DNA of 64,000 nucleotides from NCBI RefSeq assembly GCF_035930445.1, contig NZ_CP142394.1:1645501-1709500 (forward strand), in the 5' to 3' direction. The stretch's first letter is position 1; each line of letters opens with the position of its first letter. This DNA is from Sphingopyxis chilensis (GTDB taxonomy: Bacteria > Pseudomonadota > Alphaproteobacteria > Sphingomonadales > Sphingomonadaceae). The notes beneath the pieces were generated by a model. It made no database searches and had not been told where the DNA came from. It was given only the letters and a program-made list of their open reading frames with translations. Made by a program: the position numbers and the translations under genes. Shown in pieces: positions 35,101 through 42,049 of this stretch.

Positions 35101-36415
35101 GGCCGCGCCGCTTGGCGGCGGGATCCGCTACAACGGCCCCGCCGACACGCTCTACTCTTTCTTCGGCCCCGCCGATCAGCATGTCGCGGGGCCGATCGCG
35201 GTTGCCGCTGATTTCAGTTGCAGCGTCGCCGATCCCTGCCTCGACGGCGTGGTGCGCGGCAAGGACATGACTTATGAGAACCAGACTTACGGCACCAAGC
35301 TGACGAATATCGTCGTCAATGGGCGCTTCACGGGCAACCGGCTGGAGATCGAACAGCTGACCGCGAAGGCCGGCGATGGCACGGTGCAGGCGAAGGGTTT
35401 CGTCAGCCTCGCTTCGGCTGATGGCTATCCGATGAACATCGCGGCGACGCTCGACAACGCGCGCCTCGCGCGCAGCGAGAATATCGCAGCGCGGGCGACC
35501 GGGAATCTGACGCTCGAAAAGGTCGCGGGGCAGGCCGCCGTGCTGTCGGGCAGCCTTCGCCTGCCCGAAACACGCTATCGCATCGTGCGCGAGGGCGCCG
35601 CGCAGGTGCCCGTGCTGACCGGGGTGCGGCGCAAACCGCCCGCCGGGCGACAGCGGATCAGCGGTGACGGGCTCGCCGCGGTGGGAGGCAGCCTGTTCGA
35701 CCTTCTCCGCCTCGACATCGCGCTGAAGGCGCCCGACGAAATCTATGTGTCGGGCATGGGGCTCGAATCCGAATGGAGCGCCGACATCGTGCTGCGCGGA
35801 ACGACGCTGGCGCCGCAGGTGACCGGCGAAATCGAACTGGTGCGCGGCACGCTCGGCTTTGCCGGGCGCTCGTTCGAACTTCAGGAGGGAAGGGTGACCT
35901 TCCCGACCGGCGACGCGTTCGACCCCGCGATCCGCCTGATTGCCGACGACACGATCGAAACGGTGACGGTGACGGTCAGCGTGACGGGGCGCGCGAGCAA
36001 TCCGCAGGTCGCCTTCTCGAGCGTTCCAGGCCTGCCGCAGGACGAGATCGTCTCGCGCATCCTGTTCGGCGATTCGATCACGACGCTCTCGCCGTTGCAG
36101 GCGGTGCAACTCGCGGCTTCGCTCAACACGCTGAGCAGCGGCGGCGGTGGATTGAGCCCGCTCGGTGCGCTCCAGTCGGCGACGGGGATCGACCGGCTGC
36201 GCGTGCTCGGACCCGACGATACCGTCGGGCGCGGCGCGGCGCTCGCCGCCGGGCAATATATCACCAAGGATATCTATCTGGAGGTGATCACCGACGCGCG
36301 CGGCTATACCGCGACGCAGCTTGAGATCAGCCTGACGCGGGCACTGTCATTGCTCAGTCAGGCGGGCGGTTCGGGGCAGTCGAACCTCAGCATCCGATAT
36401 CGCAAGGATTATTGA
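32183..36415 (+). CDS. tamB: TamB, translocation and assembly module protein
   Basis: A 1410-residue AsmA-like bridge protein. An N-terminal signal anchor (about residues 18-44, LTILRWVGLGLLGLILVFALF) is followed by a long beta-taco stretch spanning the periplasm and a C-terminal TamB (DUF490) domain with YVSGMGLESEWSADI (about 1190), FELQEGRVTFPTGDAFDP and FSSVPGLPQDEIVSRILFG (about 1275). The C-terminal ends NLSIRYRKDY, typical of the family. Length is within the 1200-1500 range of alphaproteobacterial TamB. The start overlaps the tamA stop (TGATG), and the stop overlaps the next start. Confidence 0.93.
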   Translation: MAGEAPAAREGDAPATRRSWPLTILRWVGLGLLGLILVFALFLIGLNSDAGRRFVVTQIEKYEFENGMKIGIGRLDGSLYGRMIIRDFTLSDPTGVFLRSPELRVDWRPVRYLANHVDIRSATAKTLVMEKIPAFKPVPDTGEPLLPDLDIDVGRLRVDRFVFEPAAAGERQVATLSGKVAIADRRAQVSANAETISGGGGQGDTLKLVLDAVPERNRLAMTLDVTAPQGGVLAAMGGFKEPMTAKLAGRGDWKVWNGNLTANLGAAPLARVALTARDGTFAAKGTAQASRLLTGPAAELLGTETAIDLTARLQERKAAVDGRISSDAARLGISGGLDLGGNRFEALQLAVNILRPSAIAPGVRANGLRATARLDGEFALPTVGYQANANSLAVNDIIVEGLMLAGTARVDADQIVVPVAGRAARIRGLDTVAGGTLVQVRLDGDLAYADGRILSDNLRLRSPRIDAKAILIADLNKGFYTGAIDGRINDYRIESVGIFDIDTDADLKTAPRGGFEIVGNVRARSTRLFNSGVRDFLGGNATASSAVRYGTDGVIRFSSLRLTAPRLRITGGQGSYAPNGQIRLTARANSTDYGPVGVQLAGTISDPRAVVTAERPGLGIGLSNLVARVNGAPNGYRLAATGDTDYGPLSADVVLLMAAGPLTIDVERGDLAGIGFNGRLVQSEAGPFTGQLNASGQGLGGLVRLSAAGQYQAAAINVRANDVVLPGPAQLAIGSAIVDADVTLYDQPHIVADIQIADTQIRDYDIAVGRVKIDYRNGSGKAQALVEGTSGVPFRIAANADLTPELWRASVQGRATGINFRTASPARIIPGTDGYELLPTTVNLGRGSSARVAGRFGDGIMVQSRLERVNMAILNAVYPDMGLGGRATGSLDFEQANSESFPRADARMTITGFTRTTAASVSQPVDVNFAGKLLADGGEARAVMRKRGSVIGRVQASLRPLGPSAGGWTERLMAAPLGGGIRYNGPADTLYSFFGPADQHVAGPIAVAADFSCSVADPCLDGVVRGKDMTYENQTYGTKLTNIVVNGRFTGNRLEIEQLTAKAGDGTVQAKGFVSLASADGYPMNIAATLDNARLARSENIAARATGNLTLEKVAGQAAVLSGSLRLPETRYRIVREGAAQVPVLTGVRRKPPAGRQRISGDGLAAVGGSLFDLLRLDIALKAPDEIYVSGMGLESEWSADIVLRGTTLAPQVTGEIELVRGTLGFAGRSFELQEGRVTFPTGDAFDPAIRLIADDTIETVTVTVSVTGRASNPQVAFSSVPGLPQDEIVSRILFGDSITTLSPLQAVQLAASLNTLSSGGGGLSPLGALQSATGIDRLRVLGPDDTVGRGAALAAGQYITKDIYLEVITDARGYTATQLEISLTRALSLLSQAGGSGQSNLSIRYRKDY

Positions 36416-36633
36416 TGCGCGCCGCCTTCCTGCTTCTTCCACTGCTGCTCCTCGCCGCCTGCAAGGACGAGCCCGACTTCGACACGCGCTATGACAAGGC
36501 GGCAAAGGAGATCGAAGCGCGCGCCAAGGCGATGGATGCCGACATCGCCGAGGCGGAGAAGGCCGCCGCCGTATCGAAAGGCTTGCAAGGCGAGGCCAAG
36601 CCGTCTAACCCGCCCCCGTCATCTGGGGAGTAG
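36415..36633 (+). CDS. Small lipoprotein, tamB-linked
   Basis: A 72-residue protein with a lipoprotein signal, MRAAFLLLPLLLLAACKDEPD, whose lipobox LAAC ends at Cys16. The rest is a charged, Ala/Glu/Lys-rich helix (EIEARAKAMDADIAEAEKAAA) with a short Pro-rich tail. It starts on the last base of the tamB stop (TTGATG), so it is translationally coupled to tamA-tamB. I do not recognise a named family. The stop TAG sits inside the 5' part of the riboswitch that follows. Confidence 0.7.
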   Translation: MRAAFLLLPLLLLAACKDEPDFDTRYDKAAKEIEARAKAMDADIAEAEKAAAVSKGLQGEAKPSNPPPSSGE

Positions 36634-36804
36634 CCAGCCGTCCTTCGGGACGGGCCGCCGCGTCAACATACTTGGTCGAGAGGCCATGGTGCGGTGGAAG
36701 CGGGAGCACCGCTTGGGCGAGACCAATGGCATCGACCTCCGTCCGGGCCGGGCGGCGGGTCAGATGTCCGTTGGAATCGCAAGCCGCCCGGCCCCGGAGT
36801 ATTC
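36624..36804 (+). promoter_or_regulatory. yybP-ykoY manganese riboswitch with SD-masking platform
   Basis: The aptamer marks of the yybP-ykoY class are present in order: GGGGAGTAGC (36624-36633), a CCGTCC-TTCG-GGACGG hairpin, CGTCAACATAC (36661-36671), a GCGGTG...CACCGC hairpin, and GCGAGACC (36717-36724). Downstream is a possible platform: GGGCCGGGCGGC (36745-36756) pairs perfectly with GCCGCCCGGCCC (36783-36794), and the flanking CTCC (36737-36740) can pair with the Shine-Dalgarno GGAG (36796-36799). Mn2+ binding would be expected to free the ribosome site. The 5' edge overlaps the end of the lipoprotein gene. Confidence 0.85.
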
Positions 36805-37377
36805 ATGGAAGCCCTGTTCACCTCGACCGCGATCGTCGCGCTCGCCGAAATCGGCGACAAGACGCAGCTGCTCGCCATCCTGCTCGCGACGCGTTTCCGA
36901 CAGCCGCTGCCGATCATCCTCGGCATATTGGTGGCGACGCTCGCCAACCATGCGCTGGCGGCGCTGCTCGGCGCGTCGGCAGCTGCCTTTCTCGACAGCC
37001 CGGTCTTTCGCTATGCGATCGGCGCGTCATTCATCGCGATGGCGGCTTGGACGCTGATCCCCGACACATTCGACGACGACGACGCGCCGAAGCCGCGTTT
37101 CGGGGCGTTCCTCACCACGCTCGTCGCCTTTTTCCTGGTCGAAATGGGCGACAAGACGCAGGTGGCGACGATCGCGCTCGGCGCGCAATATCACAACGTG
37201 CTGACGGTCACCGCGGGGACGACGCTCGGCATGATGATCGCCAATGTGCCGGCGATTTTCCTCGGCCATGAATTGCTGAAGCGCGTCGATCTCGCGAAGG
37301 TGCGTATCGTAGCAGCCACGCTGTTCCTGGTGATCGGCATTTGGGTTCTGGCACAGACGGCGGGGTGGCTCGGCTAG
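36805..37377 (+). CDS. TMEM165/GDT1 family cation exporter (probable Mn2+)
   Basis: A 190-residue inner-membrane protein with about six hydrophobic segments in two repeats. Each repeat carries the family motif E-x-G-D-K-T-Q: ALAEIGDKTQLLA (about residue 15) and LVEMGDKTQVATI (about 115), which form the cation site. Bacterial members export Mn2+. The upstream yybP-ykoY-type riboswitch strongly supports manganese as the substrate. The start at 36805 has GGAG five bases upstream; the longer frame from 36694 overlays the riboswitch. Its stop shares the CTAG tetramer with galE on the other strand. Confidence 0.92.
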   Translation: MEALFTSTAIVALAEIGDKTQLLAILLATRFRQPLPIILGILVATLANHALAALLGASAAAFLDSPVFRYAIGASFIAMAAWTLIPDTFDDDDAPKPRFGAFLTTLVAFFLVEMGDKTQVATIALGAQYHNVLTVTAGTTLGMMIANVPAIFLGHELLKRVDLAKVRIVAATLFLVIGIWVLAQTAGWLG

Positions 37378-38390
37378 TCCGAATTGCGCCCGGCGAGCGT
37401 GCGCTCGAAATTCCAGCTCGACGCGCACATGGCGTCGAGATCGCGGTTCGCGGTCCAGCCGAGTTCGTGCGCAGCACGCTCGGGGCTGGCGAAGCAGCTT
37501 GCGACATCGCCGTCGCGGCGTGGCGCGATACGATAGGGGATGCTGACGCCGTTCACGCGCTCGAACGCCTTGACCATGTCGAGCACCGAATAGCCCTGGC
37601 CGGTGCCAAGGTTCCAGATCGACAGCGGATCCATGGTCTTCGCAATTGCCTCAAGCGCCGCGACATGGCCGTCGGCGAGATCGACGACATGGATATAGTC
37701 GCGCACGCCGGTGCCGTCGGGCGTGTCATAATCGTCGCCGAACACCGACAATTCGCCGAGCCGTCCGGCGGCGACGCGGCTGATGAACGGCATCAGATTG
37801 TTCGGAATGCCGTTGGGGTTCTCGCCGATCAGCCCACTGTCGTGCGCGCCGACGGGATTGAAATAGCGCAGGATTGCAATCCGCCATTCGGGGTCGGCGG
37901 CGGCGACGTCGGCGAGCATCTCTTCGATCATCAGCTTGGTGCGGCCATAGGGGTTGGTCGCCGAGGTCGGGTGGTTCTCGTCGAGCGGCAGATATTGGGG
38001 CTGGCCATAGACCGTCGCGCTCGACGAGAAGACGAGCTTCTTGGTCCCGCAATCGGCCATCGCTTCGAGCAGCGACAGGGTGCCCCGCACATTATTGTCG
38101 TAATATTTCATCGGCTCGGCGACCGATTCCCCTACCGCCTTCAGCCCCGCGAAATGGACCACCGCCTCGATCGCATGGTCCCGCAGCACTTCGCGCAAGG
38201 CTTCGCTGTCGCGGATGTCGCCGGTGACGAGCGGAACAGCATGGCCGGTGATCGCTTCGAGCCTATCCATCACCGCGGGGTCGCTGTTCGACAGATTGTC
38301 GAAGCAGATGACGCGGTGGCCCGCCAATACCAGCGGCGCCGCGACATGGCTGCCGATATAGCCGGCGCCGCCCGTCAGCAGGATATTCAT
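37374..38390 (-). CDS. galE: UDP-glucose 4-epimerase
   Basis: A 338-residue NAD-dependent epimerase interconverting UDP-glucose and UDP-galactose. The SDR-extended fold is clear: [14 protein letters not shown] (NAD), [14 protein letters not shown], the catalytic SSSATVYGQ with Ser-Thr, and [13 protein letters not shown] with the Tyr-x-x-x-Lys pair. Length is typical (about 338). It lies convergent with the TMEM165-like gene; both stops fall in CTAG at 37374-37377. Its product would feed polysaccharide repeat units. Confidence 0.95.
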   Translation of the reverse strand: MNILLTGGAGYIGSHVAAPLVLAGHRVICFDNLSNSDPAVMDRLEAITGHAVPLVTGDIRDSEALREVLRDHAIEAVVHFAGLKAVGESVAEPMKYYDNNVRGTLSLLEAMADCGTKKLVFSSSATVYGQPQYLPLDENHPTSATNPYGRTKLMIEEMLADVAAADPEWRIAILRYFNPVGAHDSGLIGENPNGIPNNLMPFISRVAAGRLGELSVFGDDYDTPDGTGVRDYIHVVDLADGHVAALEAIAKTMDPLSIWNLGTGQGYSVLDMVKAFERVNGVSIPYRIAPRRDGDVASCFASPERAAHELGWTANRDLDAMCASSWNFERTLAGRNSD

Positions 38391-38479
38391 GCCTCGCTTG
38401 TCTCCATTCGTATGTGCCTCTCGGTCGAGGGACTATTCTATCGCGGTCGGCCTGCCAAATCATTGTCTCGCGTCTCGGC

Positions 38480-38505
38480 GTAACTTTCGCACCACCTCCC
38501 GCGAA
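38480..38505 (+). promoter_or_regulatory. Probable SigF-type ECF promoter for bufferin operon
   Basis: GTAACT (38480-38485) is followed after exactly 16 bases by CGAA (38502-38505). From memory, Caulobacter SigF promoters follow GTAACC-N16-CGAA. The match is five of six plus four of four with exact spacing. It lies about 50 bases before the bufA start, and the operon itself encodes the SigF-like sigma factor and its NrsF partner. This implies an autoregulated metal-response circuit. The call is by motif match only. Confidence 0.6.
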
Positions 38506-38556
38506 CCCATGACGATGCCATCCTCCGCATCATCCATTTCTCGAAGGGAGATCATA

Positions 38557-38853
38557 ATGACCAATGCACTCAAACTGTCGCTCGCCGCTTCGGCTGTCCT
38601 CGCCATGGCTGCCGGCACCGCGATCGGCGGCACCGCCGTCGCCGCCGAAGGCGCCAAGGAAAAATGCTATGGGGTCGCGCTCAAGGGCAAGAATGATTGC
38701 GCCGCCGGGCCGGGCACGAGCTGCGCCGGCACCTCGACCGTCGACTATCAGGGCAACGCCTGGAAGCATGTGCCCGCCGGCAGCTGCGTCAAGATGGGCG
38801 GCACCTTGGCCGCGCACAAGGGCAACGCCAAGCCGGTCGCCAAGAAGGGCTGA
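38557..38853 (+). CDS. bufA: Bufferin precursor, DUF2282 (BufA1-like)
   Basis: A 98-residue precursor with an N-terminal signal peptide (residues 1-29, ending TAVAAEGA) and a short Cys-containing core. Four Cys are visible: KEKCYG, NDCAAG, TSCAGT and GSCVKM. In characterised bufferins (RiPP metallophores), Cys residues are modified by an MNIO enzyme of the DUF692 family, and the product buffers copper in the periplasm. The start at 38557 has AAGGGAG upstream; the frame back to 38389 is ignored. The bufB-, bufC- and bufD-like genes follow directly. Modification and metal specificity here are inferred from family. Confidence 0.85.
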   Translation: MTNALKLSLAASAVLAMAAGTAIGGTAVAAEGAKEKCYGVALKGKNDCAAGPGTSCAGTSTVDYQGNAWKHVPAGSCVKMGGTLAAHKGNAKPVAKKG

Positions 38854-38859
38854 CCGGCC

Positions 38860-39723
38860 GTGACCGCTTCCCTGCTTCCGACGCTGCCCGTGCGCGCCGG
38901 CATCGGGCTCAAGCCGCAGCATTATGCCGATGTGCTGGCGGCGGCGGAGCAGGGAAGGGCGCCCGCCTGGGCCGAAGTCCACCCCCAGAATTACTTCGGC
39001 GCGGGCGGGCCGCCGCACCGCTGGCTGACCGCGATCGCCGAGCATCTGCCGATCAGCTTTCATTCGGTCGGGCTGTCGCTGGGCTCGGCGGCGGGCGCCG
39101 ATCGCGACGAACTTGACGCGCTCGCGGCGCTTTGCCGCCGCTATGCGCCGGCGATGGTCTCCGATCATCTGAGCTGGACCAACGGGCCCGACGACAAGTT
39201 TCCCGACCTGCTGCCGATCCCTTATAGCCAACCGGCGCTCAATCATTTCACGGCCGAAGTCGGCCGCGTGCAGGACCGGTTGCGCCGCCCCCTCCTGATC
39301 GAAAATCCCTCGCGCTACCTCGCTTATGCTGGTGACGATTGGAGCGAGGTCGATTTCCTGCACGAGCTTTGCCGGCGCAGCGGGTGCGGCTTGCTGCTCG
39401 ACATCAACAATGTCGAGGTTTCGGCCTTCAATCTCGGGCTCGATCCGGTGGCGTGGCTCGACGCTTTCGATCCGCGCCATGTCGGCGAAATCCACGTCGC
39501 GGGCCATGCGGTCAAGGACGACGACATGGGCGGGACGATCGCGATCGATGACCATGGGTCGCCGGTGCGGGCGAGCTGCTGGAACTTGCTGACTCGATTT
39601 CTGGGCCGGGCGGGTCCGAAACCCGTTCTGATCGAATGGGATACCGACGTTCCCGATTATGCGACGCTGATCGCCGAGTCTGCCAAGGCCGACGCGCTGC
39701 TGCGGGCGCCAGCCCATGCTTGA
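38860..39723 (+). CDS. bufB: MNIO-family maturase, DUF692 (BufB-like)
   Basis: A 287-residue multinuclear non-haem iron oxidase. The TIM-barrel family marks are GIGLKPQHYADVL (about residue 14), EVHPQNYFGAGGP, FHSVGLSLGS, SDHLSWT, NPSRYLAY and the metal-binding LLDINNVEVSAFN (about 178) plus GEIHVAGHA (about 210). The His, Asp, Glu and Asn ligands are all present. It starts with GTG at 38860, six bases after the bufA stop, and its 3' end overlaps bufC by eight bases. It would install heterocycles on BufA Cys residues with BufC as partner. Confidence 0.9.
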   Translation: MTASLLPTLPVRAGIGLKPQHYADVLAAAEQGRAPAWAEVHPQNYFGAGGPPHRWLTAIAEHLPISFHSVGLSLGSAAGADRDELDALAALCRRYAPAMVSDHLSWTNGPDDKFPDLLPIPYSQPALNHFTAEVGRVQDRLRRPLLIENPSRYLAYAGDDWSEVDFLHELCRRSGCGLLLDINNVEVSAFNLGLDPVAWLDAFDPRHVGEIHVAGHAVKDDDMGGTIAIDDHGSPVRASCWNLLTRFLGRAGPKPVLIEWDTDVPDYATLIAESAKADALLRAPAHA

Positions 39724-40414
39724 ACGGCAACAGGCGGCGATCGCAGCAACCCTGCTGCGTGGTCCGGCCCATCTACCTGCCGATCTGTTCGCGGGGGGCG
39801 ACGCCGCCGTGATGCGCGGGCTTCGCGTTCATGCCAACACGATATCGCACGCGCAGCTCGTCGCGCTCGAAGAGACGTTTCCGCGCACCCGCGACTATCT
39901 GGGCGAGAGGGAATTCAACCGGCTGTCGCGCCTGTTTGTCGACGAAGGTGGGGCCGAGAACCGTTCGTTGAACGACATCGGCGCGGACTTTGCCGACCGG
40001 CTTGCCAATCCGCGTGCCGCGGACCTCGCGCGCGTCGAGTGGGCCTGGCTCGCAAGCTACCATGCCGCCGATGCGCCCGCGCTGGCGCTAGCCGACCTGC
40101 TCGGTCTCGGAGAATCCGGGCTGCTCGACCTGCCCGTCCGGCGGCACCCCGCGGCGCGCGTTGTCGTGCTGGCCAGCGATGCCGCGCCGCTCGTCGATCC
40201 GGCCTTCGCGTCCGAAACGCGGGCGCTGCTCGTCACGCGTCCAGATGCTGAAGTTCGCCTGTTCGCGATCGAACCGGCCGCGGCAGCCGCGCTCGGCACG
40301 GCGCAAGAAATCGCGCCGATCGGTAACCTCATCGCGCATCTTGCCGAACAGCATCCGGACGGCGGCGCCGCAATCGCGGCGCTCATCGAGGCCGGGGCTT
40401 TCGAGAGGGTTTGA
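39716..40414 (+). CDS. bufC: Bufferin partner protein, DUF2063 (BufC-like)
   Basis: A 232-residue protein with an N-terminal DUF2063 helical domain (about residues 5-100, including GLRVHANTISHAQLVALEETFPR and RLSRLFV). The C-terminal part is variable and Ala-rich. In known bufferin systems BufC helps BufB recognise the precursor. It overlaps the bufB end by eight bases and is followed three bases later by the DoxX gene. It is longer at the C-terminus than the minimal domain, but that is common. Older annotations call these DNA-binding; I see no reason to keep that. Confidence 0.85.
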   Translation: MLERQQAAIAATLLRGPAHLPADLFAGGDAAVMRGLRVHANTISHAQLVALEETFPRTRDYLGEREFNRLSRLFVDEGGAENRSLNDIGADFADRLANPRAADLARVEWAWLASYHAADAPALALADLLGLGESGLLDLPVRRHPAARVVVLASDAAPLVDPAFASETRALLVTRPDAEVRLFAIEPAAAAALGTAQEIAPIGNLIAHLAEQHPDGGAAIAALIEAGAFERV

Positions 40415-40417
40415 GCG

Positions 40418-40876
40418 ATGAATGCGATTACGGGATTTTATGACAAGGGCGTAGCCATTGCGGGGTCGCGGCTCGCCGAAGGGGCTGCGTTGTTGCTGCT
40501 GCGCGTCGCGCTCGCGGGCGTCTTTTGGCGATCGGGGCAGACGAAGGTGCTCGAGGGTAGCTTCGTCAAGATCGATCCGTCGCAATATGATCTGTTCCGC
40601 AGCGAATTTTCAGGGCTGCCGCTCGATCCCGCGATCGCAGTGCCGCTGACGACCTTTTCCGAGCATTTTTTCCCGGCGTTGCTGCTTTTCGGGCTCGCAA
40701 CGCGCTTGTCGGCGGGCGCCCTGCTCGTGATGACGCTCGTCATCCAGATTTTCGTTTTCCCCGACGCCTGGTGGCCCGTTCACTCGCTGTGGGCGGCGAT
40801 GGCCGCGATCCTGATTGTGCGCGGCGGCGGACTGTTTTCGCTCGACGCGGTGATTGCTAGGATGCGCACGAAATGA
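40418..40876 (+). CDS. bufD: DoxX family membrane protein (BufD-like)
   Basis: A 152-residue membrane protein with four hydrophobic segments (about residues 22-40, 65-83, 85-105, 115-135). The DoxX marks include LLLRVALAGVFWRSGQTKV and FSEHFFPALLLFGLATRLSAG. DoxX proteins are frequent in bufferin operons but their role there is not settled. It overlaps the sigma factor gene by four bases, so the operon continues without a break. Confidence 0.85.
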   Translation: MNAITGFYDKGVAIAGSRLAEGAALLLLRVALAGVFWRSGQTKVLEGSFVKIDPSQYDLFRSEFSGLPLDPAIAVPLTTFSEHFFPALLLFGLATRLSAGALLVMTLVIQIFVFPDAWWPVHSLWAAMAAILIVRGGGLFSLDAVIARMRTK

Positions 40877-41394
40877 GCATCGACGAACCTTCGCTGGCGC
40901 GCTTGATGGCCGCATCGCAGCGGGGAGATCGAAGCGCCTATCGCGCGCTGCTCGTCGATTGCCGCAAATGGCTCGAACGTTATTTCGCGCGGCGGATCGC
41001 GCCGCACCATATCGACGACCTGGTGCAAGAAACGCTGGTGTCGATGCACCGCAAGCTTGCGACATGGGACAGCGGGCGCGCGTTCCTGCCGTGGCTCGCG
41101 GCGATCGCGCGTTATCGCTGGATCGACATGCTGCGCCGCCAGCGTGACGAGGCCGAACTCGGGGACAATGATGCCGCGGTCGGCGCCGAGGATGAAGCGG
41201 TCCATGCGCGGCTGAGCATCGACCATCTGCTGACGCTGTTGCCGCCAAAGCAGGCGCAGGCGATCACGCTGGTCAAGATCGAAGGCGCATCGATAGCCGA
41301 GGCATCACAGATTTGCGGGCAGAGCGAGTCGCTCGTCAAAGTGAATATCCACCGCGGGCTCAAGAAGCTTGCCGAACTGATTGAAAGCGAATGA
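40873..41394 (+). CDS. sigF: ECF sigma factor, SigF-like
   Basis: A 173-residue ECF sigma factor. Region 2 spans about residues 20-85 (ARRIAPHHIDDLVQETLVSMHRK and LPWLAAIARYRWIDMLRR), and region 4 about 115-165 (LLTLLPPKQAQAITLVKIEGASIAEASQICGQSES, a helix-turn-helix). In Caulobacter the SigF regulon includes bufferin-type operons and responds to metals. It is co-transcribed with buf genes and its presumed inhibitor, and a matching promoter sequence sits in front of bufA, so positive autoregulation is likely. Confidence 0.88.
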   Translation: MSIDEPSLARLMAASQRGDRSAYRALLVDCRKWLERYFARRIAPHHIDDLVQETLVSMHRKLATWDSGRAFLPWLAAIARYRWIDMLRRQRDEAELGDNDAAVGAEDEAVHARLSIDHLLTLLPPKQAQAITLVKIEGASIAEASQICGQSESLVKVNIHRGLKKLAELIESE

Positions 41395-41395
41395 G

Positions 41396-42043
41396 ATGAA
41401 GGACGCATCGATCGACGATCTGATCGACGACCTCGCCGGGGACTTGACGCCCGTGCGGCCACGGCGCGTCGCGCGCGGGTCCATGTGGGTCGCGGCCGGC
41501 TGGGTCGCGGGCGCCGCGGCGTTGCTGTTGATCTTCGGCTTGCGCGAGGATCTGGCGGTGCGCGGAATGCCGCCGCTTTCGATGCTCGCCTTCTGGTTGA
41601 CCGCGGCGACGGGACTTGCCGCGACATGGAGCGCTCTGCGCATGGGGTTGCCGGGTGTCGGGCGCGATTATGGCGGCTGGCGCTGGGCGGTCGGCGCCTC
41701 GCTGTCGCTGCCGCTAGCGGCCCTCGTCGCGTGCATCACCGACGGGCATGCGGCGATGGAATCCGCGCGCCACGGCTTTGGCCTGCGCTGCCTCTTGCAA
41801 GGCGTGGCATCGGGTTTGGGAGTCGGCGCGGCGCTGTTCTTCTGGCTCAAGGCCGGCGCGCCGACGTCGCCGACGCGCGCGGGCTGGGTCATCGGCATCG
41901 CTGCGGGCGCAGCGGGCGCGACGATCGTCGCGCTTCATTGCGCGAGCGACGACGTCGTCCACATCGCGCTCTGGCACGGCGCAGCGGTCCTGCTTTCGGC
42001 GATTGCGGGGCGGCTGGTCCTGCCGCGTTTCCTGCGCTGGTAG
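41396..42043 (+). CDS. nrsF: NrsF-like anti-sigma factor, DUF1109
   Basis: A 215-residue membrane protein with about six hydrophobic segments and a short cytoplasmic N-terminus (MKDASIDDLIDDLAGDLTPVRP). This matches NrsF, which holds SigF inactive at the inner membrane. Two Cys residues in periplasmic-side regions (ALVACITDG and LRCLLQG; another in ALHCAS) are of interest, because NrsF in Caulobacter is thought to sense through conserved Cys. It starts one base after the sigF stop. It closes the operon; the following epimerase gene is on the other strand. Confidence 0.85.
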   Translation: MKDASIDDLIDDLAGDLTPVRPRRVARGSMWVAAGWVAGAAALLLIFGLREDLAVRGMPPLSMLAFWLTAATGLAATWSALRMGLPGVGRDYGGWRWAVGASLSLPLAALVACITDGHAAMESARHGFGLRCLLQGVASGLGVGAALFFWLKAGAPTSPTRAGWVIGIAAGAAGATIVALHCASDDVVHIALWHGAAVLLSAIAGRLVLPRFLRW

Positions 42044-42049
42044 GACGCG

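Noticed and set aside
33050..36256. A 1068-codon minus-strand open frame
   Set aside because: Antisense shadow of tamB; its composition is typical of GC-rich antisense frames and it has no recognisable domain.
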